Below, in pieces: positions 37,401-52,400 of a stretch of 64,000 nt of DNA (position 1 is the stretch's first letter; the number at the start of each line of letters is the position of its first letter). The translations under genes were made by a program, and so were the position numbers. The notes beneath the pieces are model-generated. The model saw only the letters and a list, made by a program, of their open reading frames with translations, was not told the DNA's origin and searched no databases. This stretch comes from Epiperipatus broadwayi. Its lineage: Eukaryota; Onychophora; Udeonychophora; Euonychophora; Peripatidae. Location of the stretch: assembly GCA_028023455.1 (NCBI GenBank), contig JAQFVV010006305.1, forward strand, positions 2,225,001-2,289,000, written 5' to 3'.

Positions 37401-40400
37401 TTACTTGAAAAGAATACATGTACCACCCCCCTCCTAATATTTTTAAATACATTACAAATTACTAAAGTTCTCTTTGCACAATATCTCATAGACTGTTCTT
37501 ACTGTTGTTTTTCCCCATACTAAAAGACCAAACATATTTCTAACAGATATCCTGCAAGGAAGGACAACCAAATATTTCTAGCAGATAGCCTGATTATGGA
37601 AAAACAGTATCTGGGTCAGCTAGTAAAAATGAAAATCACCAATTGCATTGTTTTTGTAATTTTTACAATGAAAAATTACCTCAGGTAAGTCATGTTATGT
37701 ATCATTTTTTTCAGCATTTTATGACAAATGTGATAAAGCTGTCTATTAAATTGTCATTCTAACACGTAACTTTCAAAATTTAGAATTTGTGAACCAATAT
37801 AAAAATAAACATGTTTAAAAGTGTTAAAAATCTCTTTTTACTTAATTTTTTTTTTGAGGTAATGACTATTTTATCAGCTTTATTACATTCTTTCATATTT
37901 GCTCTTTCTAACAATGTATATATTTTTATATTGACTATATTCAAACAGAATATATGTTATAAATTATATTTATTTTTGTTTTTTAAATTCAAAATCGTGT
38001 CAGGTAAGTAAGAATTAAGATAGTTTAATTTTTAATTTCCAGCCGAATATCAATTCAGCTGAAGATTTATCAGTCATTGAAGATGGTGTACAATGCTGGA
38101 AAAATGCCATTTATTTATAGTCTCTTCCCACTTTTAAATAACCGGTCTTTCACAGTGCTAATTTTAATTGCTGTCCAACAGGTGTTAAAATATGACCTAT
38201 GCCACACTCTTTTAGAAACTCTTCAAATCTCGAAGATACAAAACCTGTACTAATGTCTCTCACTATAGTATCTGACTAATTATGGTAAGCAAATATTTCC
38301 AATAGTTAGGAGATAGTTTTCTTAGAATTCATACTCTTTACAATTTTGTATTCCGCCCACCTAGAGTATGTCTCAATGAATCTTAGGAACAAATAATCCA
38401 TATATGGTCTGCATGATCCATATGTATGATGTTTCAAAACTTGGTAGCATTTGACCATGCAATAAATTTCTTAGGAGAACGTGGGACTGTTATTTGGCAG
38501 GAATCACATTTTTTAATGTATTCTTCAATTTACTTATACCTGGCTACCACATATATATCCTCGGGCCATCATGTTTGCTTGAACTATCTCTGGATGATCT
38601 TGATGTAGAAGTTTTAATATTGTTTCATGGCCTGTAACAATATAACAACTTTATCTTCTTTAACAATACAGCCTTTGCAAACAGAGAGCTTCTATTTCTA
38701 TTCCCAAAAGACTTTATATAGAATTTCTGGTCAACAATTTGGCCAACCTTTCCTTATCCAATTCACAAACTGTTGAAATCCTTGATCTTTCATTTTGCAT
38801 TTAGCAATATTTCAACTAATTACTATTTCCAAATTTATCTTGTCTATATAATTTTTTTGGATATCTATATCTATAAGCTCATTTTTATTAATCTGCAAGA
38901 GGGTATCTGCATATTATATTACCCTCCCTTTCTTCCAGCTAACAGGGTTGCTTAGCATAGCATTCTGGGACTTAGATGATCAAGAGCTGTTTTGTTTTTT
39001 GCAAAAATTCTTAATGGTTTGTGATCTGTAATTAATTAAAAAAATCGACTGTATATATATTGGTGGAATTTTTTTATAGCAAAAACCACAGCCAATACTT
39101 TTTTGTCTAATTTGCTATAATTTTTTTCAGTGCTAGACAATGTCCTACTCCATATTTTGCTACATCACAAGTTAGAATTACATCCATATTATTGTCATAA
39201 CAAACTAATAAACTTTGCGATGACAATAACATTTTTGTTTAAATGCATTTTCGTACTGTTTCCCAAATCCATTCTGCCCTTTATTTAACAAATTGTACAA
39301 GAACTGAGCGAAATGTGTCTTTCCCTTTACAAAAACCTTAAAAAAGTTTATAAGGCCAAGAAATGTCTGTAATTCATTGCAGCTTTTCAGTTTTGTGGCA
39401 TTTTGCACAACTTCAACTTTTTTCGGATTTGGTTTCTTGCCCTGTCACATAATTATGTGTCCTAAGAATTTCAACTCTCTAACTATCCATATACATTTGT
39501 CTGCACTTAAATTTGCACCAATATTCTCAAGCTTCTCACAGACTTGTATTAATCTTTTGCATAGACTTTCTTCAAAATTTGCAACAACCAAAATATCATC
39601 CAGATATGGAATCACTCAGTTCATCTATTGAAACAGCATGTCCATCTTTGTTTGAAATATAATTGGAGCTATAGTAACTTCTTAAGGCAATCTGTTGACA
39701 TTAAATAATCCTTTGTGAGTGGTTAGTGAAAAAATCCTAGCAGTTCTCAGTGAGACTGGTATCTAATAGAAAGCAGCTCACAAGTCAATCTTTATGTAAT
39801 AAACAACTTGCTCGATTTTTACCTAAATTTCATGAACATTTGGAACTGGATACTGATTTTTTGGCAGCTTTTTATTTACTGTGTGATGATAGTCATCACA
39901 CATATGTGTTTGTCCATTAGGTTTTGTCACACATACAACAAAAGTTGCTCATTTAGAACTTATCCATAGGAGCTGAGCACACCCTTTCTAACTAATTTGA
40001 TTAACTCATCTTCAACCTTTGTAAGATGAGCAAAGGGCACTTTTCGTGATTTACTTATGCAAAGAATCACAACATCATTCAATACAATTTCTACTGGAGA
40101 GATTTTAAATGGTTCTCGATCAGCTTGAAACAGATTTGGAAATTTCCCTTTTAATTCCTGTTCCATTGTTATTTTCTGTACAACATAGATTTTGATTCCC
40201 ATGGGGTCAAACCACTCTCATTCAATTATACAGTTTTTGCTGCCTTTTACCATATAGATCTATAAAAATTTTGTTTTATTTTTAAAATTTTTACTGTCAC
40301 TTTAGTGCTTCCTATAATTTTAATCAAATTCCCCCTCATATGTTTCACTTTAAGTGGTTTTGTTCAAACTTGAAATTTTAACACAATTTCGGGTTATTTT

Positions 40401-43400
40401 TTCCCAGTCCCTAAAGTTAAGAACAGTGACACCAGCATTGATATCAATTTCCATAAATATTTGTTTATTGAAAATTGTGACAGGTAGAAATGATTTGCTC
40501 TATGTCTTTAATTTCCGTTGTTTTAATTTATTGAGCTAGTTTTTCCTTATTAATTTGTAGCATTTTGTTTTGTCAGCACATTTTTTGGAGATATCCTTGT
40601 ACAATTCTTTGTTTTCCATTTACATTCTTTAACTATATGGCCTGGTTTTCCACAACAAAAGGAAATAATTTTGTTGATATTCCTCAGTTTTATTAATTTC
40701 CAATGTACTAGTGTGTTGAAATTCCCATGCTTGTTCTTTCATTAGTTCATAAGCTAGTCCTATTTTAACTGCCATTTCATGAGTTAAGATTCCCATGGCT
40801 GATAATTGTTGTCTCAGGCAAATCATCATACCTTCTCCATAATAACTGTTCTAATAATGATTCTTCCAGGAACTCTCCACAGAGGCAATCTTTAACAAGC
40901 TCCCTTGAGGCTTGGTTATATTCTGTTTCTCACCATGAACTTGTCATCTATTGCAGAAATGAAGATAAGCCACATGCTTTAATGATTGAGGACTGATGTA
41001 ATTATTCAGACTTTCTGTTACTATAGTGTATGAAAACTTTTCTGGTTCTGACAGATCATAAAGTTGGCTCACTAATTCAAACACTTTTTGATCAGCATAA
41101 CACAGTAGTATGGCTATTTTTATTTCATCATCTGTAATACTGTTCATAAGAATACTTTCTCAATTCTTTTCCTATACATGAGTGATTCTGATGGACTATT
41201 TATATCAAATTAATTTATTTTCACGAGGTAAAATCACTTTTTTTGTTTCTTCCCTAAACTTATTTGAAAAATTTGATTTCAGTTCATATAATCTTCCCTT
41301 AGGCTGATGGAATACGCCAAATTATTTACTGTGTATTGGTACTAATTAACACCAAATATCTTTAACAAATGATCCCTGCACACATAAAAAAGTTTGTTTA
41401 ACAGAGTTTATTTAAATAACAATGAATTCTTATGTATATCTATCATACATGCCTTATTTAAACTAATAAAGACCTGTGAGGCTTGTAACTGTCCTAGATT
41501 CGCTTTGGGATTCTATAGTATTGAAATTTACTGGGAAAATCCTCTGTCCATGCTCTTCTATACATGTAGAAACTTCCTAGTGGCGACAGTCAAAATTCCC
41601 CAATGCTTAATAAAATGTACTTTTTCTTACTTCTCTGCTTTTTTGCATTCTCTTTTCCTTTAGCAGGAAATTATGTAACAATATACATATATTATATATG
41701 GTAATATATATATAGAACAAATACCCAAGTGACAGGCAATGCACAACTGTTCACCTAATTGAACAACCATTTTTTCCTTACTTTCCTTAGTTAGGAATAG
41801 ATTCAATAGCTTTTAGCTCTCTAGTCCTGTCACTCTCAATGCTGTGCAAGGTTATATGGAGCAATGACGTCAATAAAAAAATCAGTCATATATATATATA
41901 AAAATGTCCTAACATGATAAAAAAACAACAACATAAATTAAATCAGATATGTAACAAACATATTAAATCGATGAAGAAAATGAAAATCTAAAACAATATT
42001 TATGTCAAGGATACAAATTGCAGTATGAGGATTATTAAAAAACATTGATAAACTTAACAATAATTCCCCACAAAATGTAGTAATACTTCATGAAATTTGA
42101 AAGCAGAAATTAAAATCAAACATTAGATGCCATAGTTTTGCATTAAGCACTGATGACAACACATTCTTAGTAAATACCAAGGTTGCCAAGCCAAAGATGA
42201 ATTCAATCTTATAAATAGGCTGAGAAAGCCCAGAAAAAAAATCTTCAAAAATCAGCTTCCAAATTAAAGTTTCTCAAATAAATTCCCAACTCAATAAAAC
42301 TGTTTCAGAAAAATGGCCAATATTCAGATATGAAAAAAAAATCAATGTAATCACATTCAACACTATTATAATAGTTCAAGTGAAATAAGGCAAAATAATT
42401 AATTTTAAATTATTATAATTTCAGCCAATACTATGACAGAATCCCAATAATAACTTTTTATATATTATGATACATCACTAGATTCAGTCAAAAATGCAGA
42501 TCTGATTACTAAATAATATTCTTTCCAAAGTCTATATAGGCAATACTACACTATTGAAAATATAATTTTTAAACATTTTAACTATAGTGCTGAGTAACAA
42601 AGCATATAATAATCCAGAATGTTCATATTAAACTTTTTTACTCTACACACATAAGATCCACAACTACCAAATAATATGTTTAAAATGATAACTCTTAGAA
42701 ATGAGTTAAATTATAAATAAGATATTTCAAAAGTGAAAATGATTATACTGAGTTAAAATTCGCTTAAAAAAGTATATCAACAACAATACAATACCCAGAG
42801 GAATTAGCGCAATAGCAAAAGTGGGAGACTCAACAGCTAAAGATTTCTGATCAATTTCAATTGAGGAAAGTACAAAAATATATCACTACAAAATAATAAT
42901 GGCATTGTAGTGATCATTTTGGTGCTTAATGTTACATGATTTCCAAGCAACTAACAATACAATAAGTAAATATTAAAAAATGAAGTGACTTTAATTAGTT
43001 TCACACTGGTTAAAATTTCCCTTGAAAAACTAAGCAATAACTTTTTGTTTTCTGTTAAAAGAAAAAATTTTAATTTATTACAAATTATATAAATACATAT
43101 ATGTGTAGGTGCAAAAAATATTCTTAAAAAAAATCTCTTACTGTGTAAAAACAAAAGTTATGCCTATACTTTATATAATGGTAAAACATTATTTAAAAAT
43201 TTTCAAAATATATAAAGTGATTTCCTACCTCACTAATAGCTTGTTCTGAAGATTCCATTTTCTCAAATGTAATAAATCCACAACTAAAATACATGTGTAT
43301 TTAGATATATACAATTCATTAAGATTAAAACATAATACATTAATAAATTTAAATATTTCAAGTTTTACTAATCAAAAAGACTGGAGACATCTTTTTCTTA

Positions 43401-46400
43401 CTTCAATTATTATTAAATAAAACCTATTATTTTTAAATTAATAACAGACTTACACCTAAACACATGTACATGCATTCATACTTATCTTTTATTTACAATA
43501 AAACAAAATTTTAAAAATAAAATGAAACACACAAATACTATTATATATTGTGACTGTAAATTAGAAGTATGGATTAAAAATTTTTTTTTTCTAATTATAA
43601 GAAATGAGAATAACTATAAAGGACAAATCCTTATTTTAAGACTTTATTTTATTAACAAACTATAAATTATTATTTTATATATAATAGTTTAGAATAATAT
43701 TTAGTATATTTTCATTTTAATAAAACATTAACATTTTAATTATTCACACTAAAAACTAAATAAAAATGGCAATAATTTAGTATGAGAATACATACCATCT
43801 AGTATATCTTGCTTATATATGTGAGTGAGGTGTGTATATACAATTGGTTTGCATGTGTATAAATCAGAAAAGGGCAACAATAGATTAATAAAGGTGTATA
43901 TTGCTATTAGTTTATTCTTAATTTTTTTTAAAAAAAATATTATTTTAAAATAAATGTAAAATGTACTTATTAAGAAAATTAATATAATTTATTTTATTTA
44001 TCTTCTTAAAATTATTAAAATATTATTATTTAAAAGTCATGCGATAAAAAAAATACATAGCTAAATCTAGGAAAGACTTTCGAATGTGAAATCAAATGAT
44101 AGGCGTAGGAGGTACTTGGCAAGAGAGACATTCTAAAAAAATTTGATATAGCATTCTTCTGACATAAATACAAAAATATAATTTTTTTTAAAAGCACAAT
44201 AAAACAGATTATTGCAATAAGGACTATATTTTAAAACAGTGCTATAAACAACCAAAGAATGGAAGAATAAGCTCACTCCGAGTTGTCAATAATGAACTCA
44301 GGATAAAAACACCTAACTATGAACATATTATCTAGGTCATCATTATGAAAGAATTATAAAACAGGATTATATCAACAACAGCTCAAAAAATAAAAAAAAA
44401 ACATCATAAAATAAGTAACAGCATGCTGTTATCAAATTTTGACAATAAAGATTTTACTCTATTTTAAATGAAAGTATAAAACCCTTGAGCTCTATTCATT
44501 TCATTATTATAAAACTTCCTGAACAATTTCAAAATGATTAGTATATTCTATCTAATAAATACATTATCTTCGAATAATTTGTTTTAAACTATTTATAAAA
44601 TAGAAGCATCACTACTTCTAATATTACAATCTATCTACTGTTATGCGTGCTGTTTTATCAACATTTCGTTCACAATAGAGAACTTTGACTACTGAGTCAA
44701 AAAAAAAAAAAAAAAAGGACTACTTAGTTTATTTATTAAAAATAAAAATATTATTTTAATTTCCTTCTTTAAAAAAAAAAAAAAAAGAAGTCGCCTAGGA
44801 TAGGTAATAGTATAATAAAATTATATATATTTCATACACTATTATATAATGCATACATTATATTTTTATACGTTAATGTTATTTAAGTGTGAAAAAGATG
44901 TATTCATATTTATTAAATGAGATTATTTATTTATATGTTTTAATGTATAAATATAATATTTATACCAGATGTTAAGGTTAAAAGATTAAATATGATCATC
45001 AGTTCTATATATACTGCACAACTCAAAACACACACTCATATACATGCATATATATATTTTTTAACAGCTTAAAAAAAAAAATAAAAAAAATCAGTAAACA
45101 ACTTTAATATATATATTTTATTTAAAAGTAATATTTGTATATATTTATCTTTCTATTTGTAAAATAAATCTCATTTAAATCTAAATTCATATTTTTTTTT
45201 TGGTTAATAACCTCATGCATATTTGAATCCCCAAGACAATATTTTTTGATAATAGATATTTAGTAGAGAGAAATACTATTATGTATAATATAGTATGAGA
45301 TTTAGCCATGGCACTTAAGTATATAATTTAAAGGATATATCTGATATCTGAGAAGACACAAGTTAGGACTTACATAAAAGGTAAGAGTTAATTTATAAAT
45401 TACACACAGATGTAATATATTTTTACACATTATAAGAAACAATATAATATTTTGTCTACATTTCTACTCAAAAATCATTAGTTAAATTAAATGTTACTTG
45501 GATGTAGTAATATTCCCTTTACTTCACCAAACTTTGATGTTTGGGTTCTTCGTATAAATTTTTACTTTGATACATTTTCTCTCTACAAGGGTCTCATTGC
45601 TCATTTAAACTCTCACAATTATATTAGCTTACCCAATTCATAGGACATCATAAATCTGAACCATTACGTTTACAATGTGCAAAATTTTTGTAACAAAATG
45701 CAACACTAAAAATGTACATGTAATGTTCATATTTTGCAACTCTCAAATATCTGAAGTTTATCATATTCGGGCTTTGGCATGAAGCAAGATGAATCATCCG
45801 CAATAAAAAAATTAGTCATTTGTTTTTAAAATGTTTCACTACTTTTTTAAAATGGAAAATATCTGAAATATGTAAATATATTTTATGGAATGAATTCAAA
45901 GTCTGTGTTTATTAAAACATTTTCAAAGTTAAAATTTATAATGTAAATTCTAAATATGAGAACAAAGTCATATTAGAGAGTCACAAACCTATCATAAATA
46001 TTATACAAGTTACTATAATAATCTACAGTGTCTAAAAGCAAATGTGTTTTAATAAACAAACTTAATACATTAGAAAAATAAATAAAACAAAATAAATCTT
46101 GATATACTAATTTGTCATTTACACTTTCAAAAAATATACACATTATTTTGATATAAAATAATTTATATTTTTTAAAACAATTTTTTCAATGATTCTATAA
46201 ACTCCTTTCCAAAATTAAAAAAAATTATACACTTGCTTCAATTATTTAAATAAAGTTTAAAATTTTGATTCAAAATATGGTAAAATCAAATGACACAAGC
46301 ATACTTACTTTTTATCTGTTTCCATTGAAATATTAACAATAGTACCATATGTCTGAAAAGTTTTTCTTAATAGCTCCTCAGTGATATTATAACCATGAAC

Positions 46401-49400
46401 ATAAATTGTATTTCCCCTGCGAGGATATTCCCGTGGAACATCTGAAGCATCAGATCCTAAAATTAATTTAATAATTCTACAATTACTTGTAATCTTAAAT
46501 ACTTGTTATTTTTAAGTGATTTTAAAACTGATTTTGTTCATATAACTGATAATTTGAATCAATCATTCCGATTTTTTTTTTAATCACTGATTTTTTTTAC
46601 TTATGACTTCATCAATCAAACATTCTTATAAAAATATTTTTTTTTAATATGATCTTTATATAAAAATAATCAATTCTACAATAGTCTTACATTTTTAAGA
46701 TCATTTTTATTCAACATTTATGAGTTTTACATATAATTGATTTATTTCATTAATAAGTAAATTTACCTTATTATGAACAACAAGTTTATTATTTGATTTA
46801 CGAAATACAAATGCTCATTTTGTATAATGTTCAAAGCTTAGTTTATATAATTACAGCTAATATTTAAAGCATTTGCATTCTTTTATTCTCAATTCCATAC
46901 ACTATTTGAGTTATAAAATGTTAGTGCAATGAATATGATAATGAGTTATTAAATTTCAAATTGGCATATAATAATTAGTTACCATTATATGTAAAGCTAG
47001 CATTGTAAAAAATAGCAGTTTGAATTATATAAATTGATTATGAATGATCACAGCTTATAATTAAAGTTATAGATGGTGTTCATCTGGTATCATTGCATTA
47101 TATTTGGGATGATTGATGGAAAGATGCTGTAATAAGTTAACTTTTCTGAGATATATAATTGGAAAGAATGAACTTATTATTTAGTCATATAAAATTATAT
47201 TACTGTTAACAAGAAGTTGTTGAATCTCCATCATTTGTTCAGTTCATATCGTTTAACTGCTTCTGTAGAATAGCTTATTGATGAGCTTGGAAAGAAATCA
47301 GACATACGCATTTTAAATTATTTTATCTTAATACTTTTTTTTTTGGTTACAGAAGAATTTATTTATGTATTTATTTTGTTATTGGATCATCTGTATATTC
47401 TATGACAATATATATATATGTTTAGTCAAATATTTTTATGAATAAAAGATGACTATATATGATTCTTGAACAAAAAAATTCTATGTATACAGTTGAAAAC
47501 TTTTCTATCCAGTTAGCTCCAAAATGCAAACCAAATATGTAATGCACACTTTCTAGTTTTAGTTTTTAATCCCTATAAATGGTGTTTTCCACCCAAAAAT
47601 CATATATATATATTCACAAATAAAGTATGTCAACATACTGAACTGGATACTTCATTGGTAGTGATAATCAGTTGTCAAAGTTAGGCAGAGAAAAGAAAAG
47701 AGAAGAATAAAAATTCAGGAAGACCAATAGCATAGTTTTTATTTTGCACATAAATAGTTTTAGTTAAACTTTAAAATAATGATTTAAAGTTCATTTTGCG
47801 TGAAAGTTAAAATAATATAAAAATCTAGACTCAATTCTAAATAAATTCTAGATGAGTTATTATGCTTATAATTAAATGTTTCCTTTTTTTTTTTTTGTCA
47901 TTAAACAGATTTGATTGAAGTTCATTATGAATGATTCAAAATCAGTTTTGATTATGTCTATTTTAATATATATTTTAAAAAGCTATGTAATTATTTTATG
48001 TTTAAGATCAAAGCTTTAATTAAGTAATTAAATATGTTTTTGAAAAATACAAGTTGTTAAAATCAGATCAAGTTTTAATTAAATATAAAATAATGTAATT
48101 AATTATATCTAATATCATTTGGTATGTGAATCTGCCAACTTATCAAATTCCGTACAAGATGAGAAAAATAGGATAATTATCATAAAATTGTATAAAGTTA
48201 AAAAATAATTTATTTGATTCATTCAACTGCTTCCAGCTTAAGGAGATAGTCAGACTGTTGATTTTCTGGATTTCTTTCTATGAGAGATAGTTCGGAAAAG
48301 AAGCACTGTGAAGTAATGGCAAAGTAACAATGCTAAGTAAATTAACTATTATATGAAAAAAAGCAATGAATGAATAAATAAAAACCATAGGATTTCTCTT
48401 TCTTGGATTGTCTGTCATAGCTCAAGTGATATTCTAAATATTACCTTCCATGCCTGTCTATTGTGAATCATCTCCAAACTATGAGATTTAGCTGACTTAG
48501 GAAAATTTATCCAACTATAATGTTTATCGAATTTGGTATCTTGAACAAGAATAAATTTTCGAAAATATGTTAAATACTGTTGAATTCAGAGATGATTTAT
48601 TGGTTGCTCGCAGATTGTCTGGATAAAAAAAGCTATGGATCCCAATTGTAAAAGTTCCTAACATATGTATTACACAAACTTTTTCATGTATAAACTTTAG
48701 AAAAGAAAAAAGAATCTATCATTAAAAGAATTAATAATAGACTTCTGATGTAAATATATTTACAGAAAAAAAAGTTTGCTTTTTATATAACTTAAAGAGA
48801 GTGGAACCGCTCTTTTCTTGTTAAATTCTCTGTCCCAGTGCTTAAGATTTGATTGGCTGTTGGTTGTCATAAGCGCTTGAGAAATTTGCACTCTCTCAAT
48901 TTAATTTCAATATCGACTATGCTTTATAAAATAATATTATTAAATATAATAGTTTTTTTAAAATTATAATTCCTTTCATTGTTATTAAAAAGATGTTGCA
49001 AGATTTAGATGGAAAAGAGAAATCAAAAAAAGTAATTATGTCACTGTAATGGTTTGTGTTTTGAAGAAAAGAAATAATAAAGAAAGACTTGAAATGTACT
49101 TTTTGAAAGTTATATGTTATTTAATATTATGAATCTGCAAGTAAAAATTACTCATTTAGATAATTACGAATATTGTTTTCTATGTGAAGAAATATTAAGG
49201 GTAAATTTAAAATGAGATTTATAAAAATCAGATAGGATTAAACCTATTTCCCAATTGCCAATAATAGACATTATTTAACAGAAGTATGAGTGTGAGTAAA
49301 TATATATTAATAAAAAAAATTTAGATCCATTAAATTACATACTTTTGGAAGTAATTGAATTATTTAATTTTGAAAAAATTATATCGATATTCAGAATATC

Positions 49401-52400
49401 TGTAACTACTTATAATCCCATTTTATTTAAATTGAATAAAGTTATTCAGAATATCTGTAACTACTTATAATCCCATTTTATTTAAATTGAATAAAGTTAA
49501 AAAGTCAAAAGACATCAAATAATGAGAATTTACATTAGCAATAATAATAATAATTTATATTCTATTGCTGGAGCTGTATGTAGTAGGAATTAATTATCAT
49601 TGAATACTTAAGATTGATTTTAATGAATTGAATGCAAAGTTGTATTATATTTATATAAAGAAATAGTATAAATTATAATATAACCATTGTTATTAATAGT
49701 TAATGAATTTATTTGTTAGTAGCCATGCTCATTAATATGATTTAAGAGAAGTGTTGACCACAGATTTATTTATTTTTCATGAACAGTTAAAATAGTCCTG
49801 TAACAGGAGTCTTATGCAAAAGTTTGAATAGTAAATAATGTATTGATGATAAAATTATTTCTATTTTCCATACAAAGTTAACTTCGCTCTGCTATACATG
49901 TCTTTCTGAATGTAATTTTTCATGGCTTGTCTTATGATTAAAAATTTAAAACTTGTTTATATATATATATGTAGTTACATTTAATGAGTAATGTTTAGTG
50001 ACATGATCATACAACTTCTTTATAATTTTATTAATTAATTACACATCTACGGTGTTTTAGTCTTTATATATTTCAATTGTGATGCAGTACAAGTAGCATT
50101 ATTAGATAATGATGATTTAAAATGATTATTTATGAAGATGATTAAGATCTTTTAAAGTTGCTATCAAGACACTACCAACAGTAATGAGGGTATTTATTAT
50201 TAAAGTTTATTTCTGAAGTATTGCATTCCAAACTTGTGAACATAACACTTACATAATCTACTGTTCTAACAATGCATGTAATGTGCTCACAATATTTTCT
50301 AGTTACCTTAAAAGAAACCATATAATTAGTGCTAGAGAAAAGGGAAAATTTCATTTAGAAAGTATAAAATGAAAATAAAGCTCATTTAAATATTTACACG
50401 AAGATAAAATTTAAAATGGTGAATTATTAACTAAAGATGATTTTATAAATAGTTTTGTGTATGAATAAATTTTATTGCAACATTTGTCAGATTAGTATTA
50501 GCTCATGTTTGTTTTCTTTATTGATGTTCATTCAATATATAGATAACAGAATCTTGAACACCTCACCTATGCTGGAAATAATTAGATTATGTGATGGACA
50601 TAGACTGAAGTGAAGAAAAGGTAAGAAGACCTTCGAAGGTAATAATTTAATTGTTCTTTTATTGTTAGTTATTCTATACTGTTGAAGGACGATATTAGCT
50701 ATAGTACCACATCTAAAAAATGTACACATAAAAAAAGGGGATATGTCTAATAAGATTGAGATTTAAATCCAATCTAAATCAATTTCAGGATTCTGGTAGA
50801 ATCTGGCAGCATCCAAATGAATAACAAGACTTGCTTAAACCAGAGATTGTCATATTGGAAACCAGCTCCATTCAAGAGTCTACCTGGTCTATTGTTTCAA
50901 TATATTTCGGATCTATCCATATACATATTGGGTTGTTGTCAATATTTGCAACACACCAATATTTTGATTGCATTCCATGAGCTAATTTCTAGATAGTCGA
51001 GACCATTCAGAGATGTTGCATAGATTCTTGAAAACACCTATGAATGTAATTTACTGTCTGAAAGGTGGTTGGTAAGATCCAGTCAAAATGTCAGTATAAG
51101 ACTAATATTAACAACAAGCAAATACATACAAGGACGAATTTGAAGTACATGTTCACACACATAAACATATATATACTGTCATAGTTTCAATTCAGGAATT
51201 TGTTTTTATATAACATTTGATATATTTCACAATGAATTTTTTGAAAAATGTTTCAATACTTTAAGGACAAAAGATTTGGATACCAAAGAAAAGAAATGAA
51301 ATGAGGATAAAAATTTAGATTATAGATATGGTTTATGTAGAAATGTGAGAGAAAATATAGAACATTTATTTCTGAAATAAATAATATGGGAACAAGATAA
51401 ATTGGGAGGTGAATGGAAAAACATAAAGATGAAAAAAATATTGAAACTAAAAAACCTCTTATTGAAATTAAAACAGAAGACTATTGTTGCTAGTGATGAC
51501 AGGATGATTTGGTAATAGTAGATTGGAAGAGATGAGATGAAAGATTTATAATAAAATAAACAATTTCAAAAGAATGGAATATTTAACTTAGCTAAACAGG
51601 GTTTCCAGTCATATAGTCTTTTATGGTACACATAATTTTCTGACATCATATTATGTTTTAATTTTTTAATACAATATTTTATGATTCATTATATTTTGAG
51701 GCAGGAAATCAAAAAACAAAAGTAATTTATTAAAAATAATACTTACTATTATCTTTAGCATTGACAAAACTGTCATAGAGATTTTTTATTGGTGGTTTTG
51801 AAGAAGCAGGAGTATTTGGATTCTGAAATAGATTTAACACATATATATTACAAATTAGTTATCAATTCTAAAAAAAAAATAGAATTTAACATAGTGTGAA
51901 ATATAATTTTACTTTGGTATAATAATTTATTACATTATTTCAAAAACAAATTTATAAAAAATAAATAAATTAACAAATCCCGTAGGATGATTGAATTATT
52001 GAAATATAATTTAATTTCTACACTTATCATTTTTTATTTATATATCGTAATTCTTAAATATTATTTTGCAAATTAAAATCTGTGAGAATATATTAAATTG
52101 CTAACATTTGTACCCTTAAACAAAACAAAAAAACTTTATTTGATTATTATAAAACAAAGGCCTGTATTTTAATAAAATTTTTGAATAAGAACCTTAGTAA
52201 CATATTATTAAAAGAGGCTTTGATAAGAAATGCATTACCACATTATATTGAAAATATAAAATATCAGAAGTCCAATGTCAGTTTCAATTTTAAAAACTCG
52301 TTTAATATATTTGCATTATTCTTTAACATCACATTTCTTATTGTTACATCAAGTTTCGAATATCTTTTTATAATGTTAGATATTTAAATATGCATTTTGA

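Larger units (their letters stand above)
33258..41680 (-). mobile_element. degenerate Ty3/gypsy retrotransposon with both LTRs
   Basis: LTR-like direct repeats at 33258-33598 and 41330-41680 bracket gag and pol remains in the order expected for minus-strand transcription: gag 41150-40600, protease about 40440, reverse transcriptase 40205-39390, RNase H 39190-38930, integrase 38720-38030, integrase tail 36480-36050. Every domain is broken by stops or frameshifts. Extra AT-rich segments at about 36570-37990 and 33600-36040 look like later insertions. The whole element lies within one NELF-E intron, in the same transcriptional direction. Confidence 0.88.
46457..51746 (-). other. NELF-E intron, 5290 bp
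   Basis: GT..AG intron. Holds the 55-bp tandem duplication at 49389 and a LINE-like relic near 51280. The 50930-51110 section is less AT-rich and unclassified. No exon was seen inside. Confidence 0.7.
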
